From Acidobacteriota bacterium (GTDB lineage Bacteria > Acidobacteriota > Terriglobia > Terriglobales > Acidobacteriaceae): DNA of 6,803 nucleotides. The translations under genes and the position numbers were made by a program. Below, in pieces: positions 1-5,406 of this stretch (the first letter of the stretch is position 1; each line of letters opens with the position of its first letter). The notes under the pieces were generated by a model, which saw only the letters and a program-made list of their open reading frames with translations, was not told the origin of the DNA and made no database searches. The stretch spans positions 1 to 6,803 of the forward strand of contig JAEKKE010000030.1 in assembly GCA_019510535.1 (NCBI GenBank), given 5' to 3'.

Positions 1-89
1 GAAGTGAGGACCTGCTTTTTCAATGCTTAGGATGCCAAATGCACTCTTCATTCATGGCGCGAACTATAGACTCAGGAAATTACTTACTT
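1..89. other. Non-coding stretch downstream of the CLC-F gene
   Basis: No gene is supported here. It follows the TAG stop of the transporter gene on the minus strand. No strong stem followed by a T-run is visible on that strand, so no terminator is called. An 8-bp direct repeat, CTATAGAC, occurs at 64-71 and 90-97, the second copy overlapping the transporter stop codon. It is too short to interpret. Confidence 0.5.
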
Positions 90-1322
90 CTATAGACGAG
101 GCTTCCATCGCATCTCCATCGGCTGTTGCGAGGGGTAGATCCCGACAGGGCCTGAACAGAGGTACGCAACGACACAAGCCGCGCCGGCCAGCAGGCCGGT
201 GTGTGGCCCGAAGAGTTCCATCGCCATGATCAGGCCGGCAATTGGAGTGTTGGCAGCAGCCGCGAAGACCGCGGCAAATCCCATGGCTGCAAGCACGCCC
301 GTGCTCAGGGGAATAACTGGGGCCATGGCGCTGCCGGCGGCCGCTCCAATGAAGAACAGCGGTGTCACTTCGCCGCCTTTGAAGCCGGCCCCCAGAGTCA
401 ATGCGGTCAGGCCAAGTTTCGCAGCCCAGACCCACCACGGCTGTTGCGTAGCAAAGGAGGCGACGATGCCGGGTACGCCCAGACCGGCGAACTGCCATGC
501 ATGCAGACTCCAGATCAGCAAGGCCACCAGGACTCCGCCTGCGAGCGGCCGCAGAGGTGGATAGGCAAACATACGCTTGAACCGGTCCGTCAGACCATGT
601 TCGAGCGTGGAGAAGACGCGGGCGATCAAGCCAAAGACTACGCCTGCCAGCGCTGCCCATACCCAGTTCATGGGTTGGAGCGATGGCTGAGCGCCTACGG
701 GATATTGCGTGTGATGCACGCCGATCAGGCGCACGGTGAGATCGCCTGCAAAGGAGGCGATGAGACACGGCCCGATTCCTTCAAGGACAGAGGACCAGCC
801 CACCCAGCCCACAGCCAACACCTCGATGCCGAAGACAGCGCCCGCCCATGGTGTTCCAAAGACACCGCCAAAACCACCCGCGATGCCGGCCATCAGCACG
901 GCCCGGCGCATCTGATGTTCGGTGAACAGCTCGGCAAGCCACTCCGCCAGCGACGCGCCCATCTGCACCGCGGTGCCTTCACGGCCTGCACTGCCGCCGA
1001 AGAGATGCGTCAGCATGGTGCCGAGCAGCACCAGCGGAGCCATACGCAGCGGCACGGTCCCCTGAGGATCGTGAATCTCTTCGAGCAGGAGGTTATTGCC
1101 ATCGGCTGCGCGGCCACCATAACGCCAGTACACCCAACCCACGGCAAAGCCGGAGAGCGGCAGCAACGCCAGCAGCCAGCGGTGATGCTCACGCGTCGTG
1201 TTGGCCCAATTCAGGGCTTCAATCAGAAGAGCCGATGCGGCGCCGGCAACAATACCGATGCCGGCAGACAACAGGATCCAGGTGAGTGGTTTTTTGGCCG
1301 TCGCCTCTCGAACTCGGGACAC
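90..1322 (-). CDS. clcF: CLC-F type fluoride/proton antiporter (CLC superfamily)
   Basis: A 410-residue, very hydrophobic CLC-superfamily membrane protein, predicted to export cytoplasmic fluoride in exchange for protons. Seen: GREGT at 113-117, with Glu115 at the place of the gating glutamate; GGEVTP at 316-321, with Glu318 and Thr320; GNNLLLEE at 75-82 where chloride CLCs have GSGIPE; and FGIEV at 164-168, where the internal proton glutamate of ClC-ec1 is replaced by Val167. From the family: GREGT-like gates, the GGEVTP block and loss of the chloride-coordinating serine mark CLC-F proteins, and an Asn in the GSGIP segment fits one of the two CLC-F subclades. The start is GTG at 1322, with AGGAG five bases upstream. 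A fluoride riboswitch immediately precedes the gene and makes the substrate call strong. There is no CBS domain, as is usual for small bacterial CLCs. Length is normal. The alternative, a chloride channel, fits the motifs poorly. Confidence 0.93.
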   Translation of the reverse strand: MSRVREATAKKPLTWILLSAGIGIVAGAASALLIEALNWANTTREHHRWLLALLPLSGFAVGWVYWRYGGRAADGNNLLLEEIHDPQGTVPLRMAPLVLLGTMLTHLFGGSAGREGTAVQMGASLAEWLAELFTEHQMRRAVLMAGIAGGFGGVFGTPWAGAVFGIEVLAVGWVGWSSVLEGIGPCLIASFAGDLTVRLIGVHHTQYPVGAQPSLQPMNWVWAALAGVVFGLIARVFSTLEHGLTDRFKRMFAYPPLRPLAGGVLVALLIWSLHAWQFAGLGVPGIVASFATQQPWWVWAAKLGLTALTLGAGFKGGEVTPLFFIGAAAGSAMAPVIPLSTGVLAAMGFAAVFAAAANTPIAGLIMAMELFGPHTGLLAGAACVVAYLCSGPVGIYPSQQPMEMRWKPRL

Positions 1323-1327
1323 ACGAT

Positions 1328-1352
1328 CTCCTACGGGTCGATCTCGTAGGAG
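1328..1352 (-). promoter_or_regulatory. Shine-Dalgarno-sequestering hairpin (riboswitch expression platform)
   Basis: On the minus strand CTCCTACG (1352-1345) is perfectly complementary to CGTAGGAG (1335-1328) across a 9-nt loop. The right arm contains AGGAG (1332-1328), the ribosome binding site five bases before the GTG start. The left arm shares four bases (1352-1349) with the aptamer pseudoknot strand ACTCC, so the two structures exclude each other. The expected logic is translational: no fluoride, hairpin formed and ribosome site hidden; fluoride bound, pseudoknot formed and site free. There is no T-run after the hairpin, so it does not look like an intrinsic terminator. Structure is seen; the switching logic is inferred. 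Confidence 0.82.
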
Positions 1353-1407
1353 TCATCAGCTCCCCGGACTTATCGCCCGGGGGCGGTTCAGGCGGAACCC
1401 CATCGCC
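1345..1407 (-). promoter_or_regulatory. Fluoride riboswitch aptamer (crcB motif)
   Basis: Read on the minus strand, the segment fits the crcB-motif layout. Stem P1 is GGCG (1407-1404) with CGCC (1394-1391), and its loop begins ATGGGG. The joining strand TGAACCG carries the conserved AACCGCC-like string. Stem P3 is CCCCGG (1382-1377) with CCGGGG (1367-1362) and a 9-nt loop. The conserved GCTGATG (1360-1354) follows, then ACTCC (1353-1349). The pseudoknot GGGGT (1401-1397) with ACTCC pairs over five positions, one of them a G-U wobble. These strings and their order match what I know of the fluoride riboswitch (GGCGATGG..CCGCC..AACCGCC..GCTGATG..CCTAC). The aptamer ends 22 nt before the start codon of the CLC-F gene, a classic target of this RNA. 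A covariance-model search was not possible here. Confidence 0.92.
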
Positions 1408-1431
1408 TTCCAGCTTGTCGAGAACCTCGAT

Positions 1432-1545
1432 TAGAGCATTTTCCCTGTTGCTGGGTATCCGAAAAGAATGCAAGCGGAGTTTTCATTGCGGAAAACGCCC
1501 ATAGATGCCTAAGCCATACTCTACACCTACAGGGAAAATGCTCTA
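1432..1545. repeat. 114-bp element with perfect 17-bp inverted terminal repeats
   Basis: TAGAGCATTTTCCCTGT at 1432-1448 is the exact reverse complement of 1529-1545, with 80 bp between the arms. Inside lies a second, smaller hairpin: GGAGTTTTC with GAAAACGCC around 1477-1500, eight of nine positions pairing over a 6-nt loop. The right arm covers the last three bases (TAG stop) of the VWA gene, and the left arm ends 24 bp before the fluoride riboswitch. No protein is encoded. The shape suits a miniature inverted-repeat or REP/BIME-like element. It could also act as a transcript-end stem for the VWA mRNA, although the wide spacing is unlike a normal terminator. Any promoter for the transporter gene must lie in or near this element, but I see no convincing -35/-10 pair. 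Confidence 0.7.
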
Positions 1546-2628
1546 CTGACGCGGAGCGAAGTATCCCTTACGGGCGCGCACCTTGTATCGCGGATCGAGG
1601 GCCTGTAGATAGATTGTACGAAACGATCCGTCTGCCTTGAAGTCCGAAGGTACGTACTCCAGCGAGTACTGGCTGCGCAGCTCTTCTTCGATGGAACGGA
1701 ATCCGTTCGAAACCTCTTCGATGCGTGTCGGATAGAAGGCGCGGCCGCCGGTTGCTTCGCAGATGGCCTTCAGGATGTCGTCGCCCTTGTCCTTGGTGGG
1801 GCTCACATTCGTACTGATGCCGTAGACCATGGTCTCCGCGCGCTGGCACATCTTGATGGCATCGGTCATGAGGGCGTGACTGTAGTTGTCATCACCGTCG
1901 GTGACCATGATGATGGCTTTGCGGTACCCAGAGCCTTGCATCAGCATCTGATCACGGCAGGTGGCGTACAGGGCATCAAACAACGCGGTACCGCCGCCGG
2001 GGCGAAGCTTGTGAATGCCCTGGTTCAACAGATCAACGTTATTGCTGAACCCCTGCTCGAGATCAAGCTGCACATCGAAGCCTTCCACGAAGGCCATGTC
2101 CTGGCGATGCAATACCTGCAACAGGAACTCGACCGCTGCCTGCTGCTCGAACTCGAAGCGCTGGCGGATGGAGCTCGACGTGTCCAGCATGATGCCGACG
2201 CGCAACGGAAGATTGGTTTGCTGCGTGAAGCGGATGACGCGCTCCGGACGCTTTCCGTCGTCAAGAAGACCGAAGTCCTGCTGCCGCAGGCCGGTGATGA
2301 ACTTCCCTCTCTTGTCGGTGACGGTAAAGATCTGGTTAACCTCGCGAGCGCCGATGCCCTTGATGGTAGTTACATCAAGCGGCGACTCCTGGCCCGGCTG
2401 GCCGGGCACTGCAGGCTGTTGTTGCACCGCAGGCTGTTGTTGCGCGGCAGGTTGCGACTGCGCAGGCTGCGGCTGGGCCGGCGTTTGCTGTTGGGGTTGC
2501 TGCGTCGGCTGTTGGGACTGCTGCGTCGGCTGCGAGGGGGTGGGAGAAGTCTGCTGTGCGGCAACAAAGGAGCCGCAAGCAAGCAAAAGAAACGCAATCG
2601 AAGTACCGCGTTGAATATTTTTGAACAT
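1543..2628 (-). CDS. Secreted VWA-domain protein (acidobacterial VWFA-related family)
   Basis: A 361-residue exported protein. In order: a signal sequence (about 1-24, hydrophobic IAFLLLACGSFVAA), a Gln/Pro-rich low-complexity linker (about 25-80), an N-terminal strand-rich segment (about 95-135), a VWA domain (about 142-315) and a C-terminal tail ending GYFAP. The metal-binding MIDAS site is complete: DTSSS at 149-153 (Asp149, Ser151, Ser153), Thr214 in GGGTALFD, and Asp244 in TDGDD. The layout and the ending YKVRARKGYFAP are typical of the VWFA-related family abundant in Acidobacteriota; the role is unknown but probably adhesion or protein binding outside the cytoplasm. Cys18 in LLAC resembles a loose lipobox, so lipid anchoring is possible. 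The ATG at 2628 is preferred because the signal sequence starts there; an in-frame TTG at 2691 would add 21 non-signal residues. No strong ribosome site is visible. Confidence 0.88.
   Translation of the reverse strand: MFKNIQRGTSIAFLLLACGSFVAAQQTSPTPSQPTQQSQQPTQQPQQQTPAQPQPAQSQPAAQQQPAVQQQPAVPGQPGQESPLDVTTIKGIGAREVNQIFTVTDKRGKFITGLRQQDFGLLDDGKRPERVIRFTQQTNLPLRVGIMLDTSSSIRQRFEFEQQAAVEFLLQVLHRQDMAFVEGFDVQLDLEQGFSNNVDLLNQGIHKLRPGGGTALFDALYATCRDQMLMQGSGYRKAIIMVTDGDDNYSHALMTDAIKMCQRAETMVYGISTNVSPTKDKGDDILKAICEATGGRAFYPTRIEEVSNGFRSIEEELRSQYSLEYVPSDFKADGSFRTIYLQALDPRYKVRARKGYFAPRQ
2405..2545. repeat. Short tandem repeats encoding the Gln/Pro-rich linker
   Basis: The linker of the VWA protein is encoded by imperfect tandem units. 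A 15-nt unit, GCAGGCTGTTGTTGC, occurs at 2411-2425 and 2429-2443 (period 18 nt, giving QQQPAV twice on the minus strand). A 14-nt unit, TGCTGCGTCGGCTG, occurs at 2498-2511 and 2519-2532 (period 21 nt). Periods are multiples of three, so length change by slippage would keep the frame. Confidence 0.7.
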
Positions 2629-2990
2629 CGTCGGAGTCACTGGCCCAAATTCTACCGGAGACCTACAAGATTGGACGCTGAAACACACCAATATGTCTGC
2701 CTGTAGTACCAGGGCGGGCCATCCAATTCCCGCCAGTCAGCGCCGGGAGCCGATTTTTCTGAGATCGAGGAGGGAGGAGAGAACTGTAGCTGGTCTACTG
2801 GAACGACGAGTGACGAAGAGATCGGGAAAATCGGCCCCGGCCCTCTGGGTTGCGGCGCAAATCCGCTCATATTTCGTTGTCGGCCTCGACTGTGGACCCG
2901 CCACAACCTTCGGCCTCCGCCTCGTCTGAACAAATTTGCGCTCGCAACGCTGGCGGCGGGAATTGGATGGCACGCCCTAATTATGGATTT
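2629..2990. other. Intergenic region between the pseudouridine synthase and VWA genes
   Basis: No credible gene is found. The region must hold the end of the Lgt-like/pseudouridine synthase transcript and the promoter of the VWA gene, but neither a clean stem-plus-T-run nor a convincing -35/-10 pair is visible. A weak candidate stop signal on the minus strand is TTGC-GAGC-GCAA followed by ATTTGTT (about 2934-2950). Most of the region, 2712-2977, is taken up by the palindromic element described separately. Confidence 0.55.
2712..2977. repeat. 266-bp imperfect palindrome with 23-bp inverted ends
   Basis: The segment 2712-2734 (GGGCGGGCCATCCAATTCCC then GCC) matches the reverse complement of 2955-2977 at 22 of 23 positions; the mismatch is at 2717. 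Going inward the symmetry continues more loosely: CAGCG, then a GAGC and TTT stretch, then CGAGG can be aligned on both sides over roughly 30 more bases, and weaker similarity reaches towards the midpoint near 2845. The hand alignment is approximate. It starts 14 bp past the stop codon of the pseudouridine synthase gene. It could be a decayed fold-back or miniature transposable element, or a long structured RNA. Confidence 0.6.
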
Positions 2991-4166
2991 TTATCTAGGG
3001 CTTTTTACCGGTTCCTTCACCATATTCAGGATTTGTGTCAGTTTGTCAGGCAACTCCGCCGTCAGCTCCAGTTTTTTCCTCGTGGAGGGATGAGAGAAGT
3101 GCAGCTTCCAGGCGTGCAGGAAGTTCCGTTCCAGGGGAACCCGCTCTTCGCCGTCGCGCAGTGAGCCGGCAGCGCCGTAGAGCGTGTCGCCAACGACGGG
3201 ATGTCCCAATGCCTGCAAGTGCACACGAATCTGGTGAGTGCGCCCGGTTTCAATCTTTACCTCGACGAGGGTGAACTTGCCGAAGCGGCCTTCGATACGC
3301 TCCACGACCTTGATGTGACTGACCGCGGATCTACCATCGGCACGCAGCGTGGTCATGCGGGTGCGGTGTACCAGGTCACGGGCGATAGGCAGTTCGAGGG
3401 TGACGGCATCTTTCTTCAACCATCCCTGGACGAGAGCGAGATAGGTCTTGTCCAGTTTGCGGTCGACGAAGAGCTGCGCCAGCTTGCGGTGCATGACGTC
3501 GTTCTTCGCTACAACGATCAGGCCGCTGGTCATTTTATCGAGACGGTGGACGATGCCTGGGCGCTCCTCACCGCCAACGCCACTCAACTTACCGAAGTGG
3601 CCGAGAAGAGCATTCACCAGCGTGCCGCGGTTACGTGCGTCATCGGTCGCGCCTGCACCGGCATGCACCATCATTCCGGCGGGCTTGTCGATGACAGCGA
3701 CGTCTTTGTCCTCATAGACGACGGTGAGCGGAATATCTTCCGCGAAGGCACGCAGCGGCTCCGGCCGCGGCTCCCCTTCGATGGAGATCTGGTCGCCTCC
3801 CTTGAGCTTCAGGCTGCTTTTGGCCTTCTGCCCGTTGACGGAGATCTGGCCGTTGTCGGCAAGAAGCTGAATGCGTGAGCGAGAGATATCCGGAATGGCT
3901 TTGGCGAGGTATGCGTCCAGACGCATACCATTAGCGGCCGCATCGGCGGCGAAGCTGCGAACGCCATCCTCGGCTTCGAGCTCTTCCTCATCGAGCTGCG
4001 GAATCACACGTTCTGCGACGGGAATCTCTGGTTCGGGGGCAATGACATGTTCGGGGTTGATGCCCTCTTCCAGGCCGGCGGCACGGGCGGCATCACGGGC
4101 GATGCGGTAGTCGTGCTTTACGGTCCGGCGGCGCTGACCTTTGGGCAGCATGTGTTTAGAGGGCAT
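2991..4166 (-). CDS. RluA/RluD-family pseudouridine synthase with S4 domain
   Basis: A 391-residue cytoplasmic enzyme that converts uridine to pseudouridine in RNA, most likely 23S rRNA by family analogy. Seen: an S4 RNA-binding domain (about 77-125, starting GMRLDAYLAK), the catalytic block HRLDKMTSG at 207-215 with Asp210 as the nucleophile, the YLALVQG segment at 242-248, and the family block GRTHQIRVHLQALGHPVVGD at 308-327. Compared with E. coli RluD (about 326 residues) there is an extra N-terminus of about 65-70 residues, basic first and then acidic. The ATG at 4166 is well supported: AGGAG lies seven bases upstream. The gene starts 11 nt before the end of the Lgt-like gene, so the two are very probably co-transcribed and translationally coupled. 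Whether it modifies the RluD or RluC sites cannot be told from sequence, so no gene symbol is given. Confidence 0.93.
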   Translation of the reverse strand: MPSKHMLPKGQRRRTVKHDYRIARDAARAAGLEEGINPEHVIAPEPEIPVAERVIPQLDEEELEAEDGVRSFAADAAANGMRLDAYLAKAIPDISRSRIQLLADNGQISVNGQKAKSSLKLKGGDQISIEGEPRPEPLRAFAEDIPLTVVYEDKDVAVIDKPAGMMVHAGAGATDDARNRGTLVNALLGHFGKLSGVGGEERPGIVHRLDKMTSGLIVVAKNDVMHRKLAQLFVDRKLDKTYLALVQGWLKKDAVTLELPIARDLVHRTRMTTLRADGRSAVSHIKVVERIEGRFGKFTLVEVKIETGRTHQIRVHLQALGHPVVGDTLYGAAGSLRDGEERVPLERNFLHAWKLHFSHPSTRKKLELTAELPDKLTQILNMVKEPVKSPR

Positions 4167-4923
4167 GCGCGTTCTCCTGCTTCTTTGTGGGCCACTTCAG
4201 CCAGAAGGCTGCCGCTGCAAGCGTGACAACGATCATGACAACCTGGTCGGGATCGAGGCCGAAGGGAGTTGCGATCTCGAAGATGGTCTCCATGCGGTAG
4301 CAGTCCACCCAGAAGCGCGCGATAGCGCCCAGACCGAGAGCGAGACCGAAGACCTCTCCCGCCTGTCCGCGCCGTGGAAGAAACCACAGCAGCGTGAAAA
4401 AGATCAGCAGCGATGCCAGCGCCGCATACAGAGCGACCGGATGCAGACCAACGTGAGCGAAGACACCCTGACCGCGCTGCAGACGGCCGGGAAGGCTCAA
4501 GGTGGCGAGGCCGACGTCGTCGCCGGAGAAGAAGTCGCCGAGATGGACAAAGACCAGAAGCAAGGTTGCGCAGATGCCCGCGGCGTCGAGTGTCTTGAGC
4601 ACAGGCATACCATTGCGGCGGATGTACAGCAGGCAGATCAGAGCGGTGAGCAGAAGGCCGAGGGTGCTGACCGTCGGAAGCGCGAGAACGATTACAGGCG
4701 ATTGAAGAAAGACCTTCCAGTTCACCAGTACCAGTTCCAGGCGCGAGAGCACAAAGACAGTGATGACGGCAAAGAAGCCGAGGTCCCAGAACTTTTCAGG
4801 ATCGACGCCTGAGCGGCGCGCAACACGATGTCCCAGCGCCATGGCCGCAATGATGCCAATGGCCGCGCACGCGCCGCGTGTCGGCAGACCGAATCTTCCC
4901 CACCGAAACAGCCACGGGTGCAT
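4156..4923 (-). CDS. Divergent Lgt-like (prolipoprotein diacylglyceryl transferase family) membrane protein
   Basis: A 255-residue multi-pass membrane protein resembling Lgt, which moves diacylglycerol onto the cysteine of prolipoproteins. Family features seen: the opening MHPWLFRWGRFGLPTRG, the ARRSGVDPEKFWDL segment (35-48), LHPVALYAAL at 160-169 (Lgt: HPTQLYEA), and FWVDCYR ending at Arg210, which aligns with the essential Arg239 of E. coli Lgt. The signature GRIGNFxNGELWG corresponds here to VHLGDFFSGDDVG (126-138), so Arg143, Asn146 and Glu151 of E. coli are replaced by His127, Asp130 and Asp135. The SFHGG motif with essential His103 appears as STLGL (86-90). It is therefore either a catalytically altered or inactive paralogue, or a family member with another substrate. 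The length is slightly below Lgt (about 290). ATG 4923 is chosen because the N-terminus fits the family; no clear ribosome site precedes it. Confidence 0.78.
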   Translation of the reverse strand: MHPWLFRWGRFGLPTRGACAAIGIIAAMALGHRVARRSGVDPEKFWDLGFFAVITVFVLSRLELVLVNWKVFLQSPVIVLALPTVSTLGLLLTALICLLYIRRNGMPVLKTLDAAGICATLLLVFVHLGDFFSGDDVGLATLSLPGRLQRGQGVFAHVGLHPVALYAALASLLIFFTLLWFLPRRGQAGEVFGLALGLGAIARFWVDCYRMETIFEIATPFGLDPDQVVMIVVTLAAAAFWLKWPTKKQENAHAL

Positions 4924-5223
4924 GATTAACAGTTTAATGCAGCGCGAAGGTAGGGCGTCCTATGAGGAGACAGGAAAGAGACGATTACGCCTTAAAAATG
5001 AAAACCGACCCACGTGGCCGTGCAGCGAGGCGCCGGTGAACCCGTCCTAAGACGTTCGGAGATCAGCCGTGGCTCTTTAGGCTTTCCGGACTGGCGGACT
5101 TAGCGCACCGAGCCATATATACGAGCCGAACCCCTGGTTCAATGAATGTTGGTTCAACCAGCGTAGATCGCCGCACCTGCTTAGCAGGCCGGTCTCATTC
5201 TTGGATGCTATCGCTCGGCCCGC

Positions 5224-5245
5224 CTGTTGGCAAGTTGACCAACAG
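5224..5245. repeat. 7-bp inverted repeat CTGTTGG-N8-CCAACAG
   Basis: CTGTTGG (5224-5230) and CCAACAG (5239-5245) are exact reverse complements with an 8-nt spacer. A related TGTTG-C-CAACA palindrome lies at about 5381-5391, shortly before the start codon of the plus-strand gene. Such repeated half-sites can be operator sites, but chance is not excluded. Confidence 0.35.
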
Positions 5246-5281
5246 TGGAGAACTCTGCTCCAGGTTTTATGGAAATTTCTC

Positions 5282-5310
5282 TTGCCGAGTTGCGTGGGCG
5301 GCGTTAGAAC
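5282..5310 (+). promoter_or_regulatory. Possible sigma-70-like promoter of the ExeM-like gene
   Basis: TTGCCG (5282-5287) and TAGAAC (5305-5310) are separated by 17 nt. Each matches four of six consensus bases. It would give a leader of about 90 nt containing the 5349-5369 hairpin. Weak on its own, and acidobacterial promoters are poorly known. Confidence 0.28.
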
Positions 5311-5348
5311 AGACACTTCACGAAAGTAAGAAATTCCCCCCAACTCTA

Positions 5349-5369
5349 CCGGGCCATACGGAGGCCCGG
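5349..5369 (+). other. GC-rich hairpin in the leader of the ExeM-like gene
   Basis: CCGGGCC (5349-5355) pairs perfectly with GGCCCGG (5363-5369) over a 7-nt loop, 37 nt before the start codon. No T-run follows, so it is not an intrinsic terminator. It may stabilise the mRNA or form part of an unrecognised leader element. Confidence 0.5.
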
Positions 5370-5406
5370 ATTCCCACGTCTGTTGCCAACAATTTCGTAG
5401 AGGTCC

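Larger units (their letters stand above)
4924..5406. other. Divergent intergenic region with several short hairpins
   Basis: This 483-nt gap separates two divergent genes and must contain both promoters. No convincing coding sequence or known RNA is recognised. Seen: a CCTGC-TTA-GCAGG hairpin at 5176-5188, a CTGTTGG/CCAACAG inverted repeat at 5224-5245, a possible promoter at 5282-5310 and a GC-rich hairpin at 5349-5369. No clear promoter for the Lgt-like gene was found. Confidence 0.55.

Noticed and set aside
64..768. 234-residue minus-strand open frame
   Set aside because: It lies inside the CLC-F gene in another frame; the protein is Arg/Ser-rich with no family features, whereas the CLC frame has clear motifs.
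201..1349. 382-residue plus-strand open frame
   Set aside because: Antisense to the CLC-F gene and riboswitch; composition is typical of a high-GC shadow frame.
2411..2532. CRISPR-like short repeats
   Set aside because: The repeats are 14-15 nt, adjacent and in frame, and encode a Gln/Pro linker; there are no spacers of regular length.
2629..2691. TTG start extending the VWA protein by 21 residues
   Set aside because: It would bury the signal peptide behind a non-signal stretch; the ATG at 2628 gives a normal exported N-terminus.
1876..2706. 276-residue plus-strand open frame, rich in Leu/Arg
   Set aside because: Antisense to the VWA gene; the Leu/Arg run is just the reverse of the Gln/Pro linker repeats.
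4141..4812. 223-residue plus-strand open frame
   Set aside because: Antisense to the Lgt-like gene with low-complexity hydrophilic composition and no recognisable domain.
5145..5190. tRNA-like segment (GGTTCAA strings and a CCTGC/GCAGG stem)
   Set aside because: The candidate anticodon stem has only a 3-nt loop and no acceptor or proper T-arm can be formed.
5077..5343. 88-residue minus-strand open frame in the divergent intergenic region
   Set aside because: Needs a TTG start, has no good ribosome site and no family resemblance.
5349..5369. Rho-independent terminator
   Set aside because: The stem is strong, but no T-run follows on either strand, and it lies upstream of a start codon.
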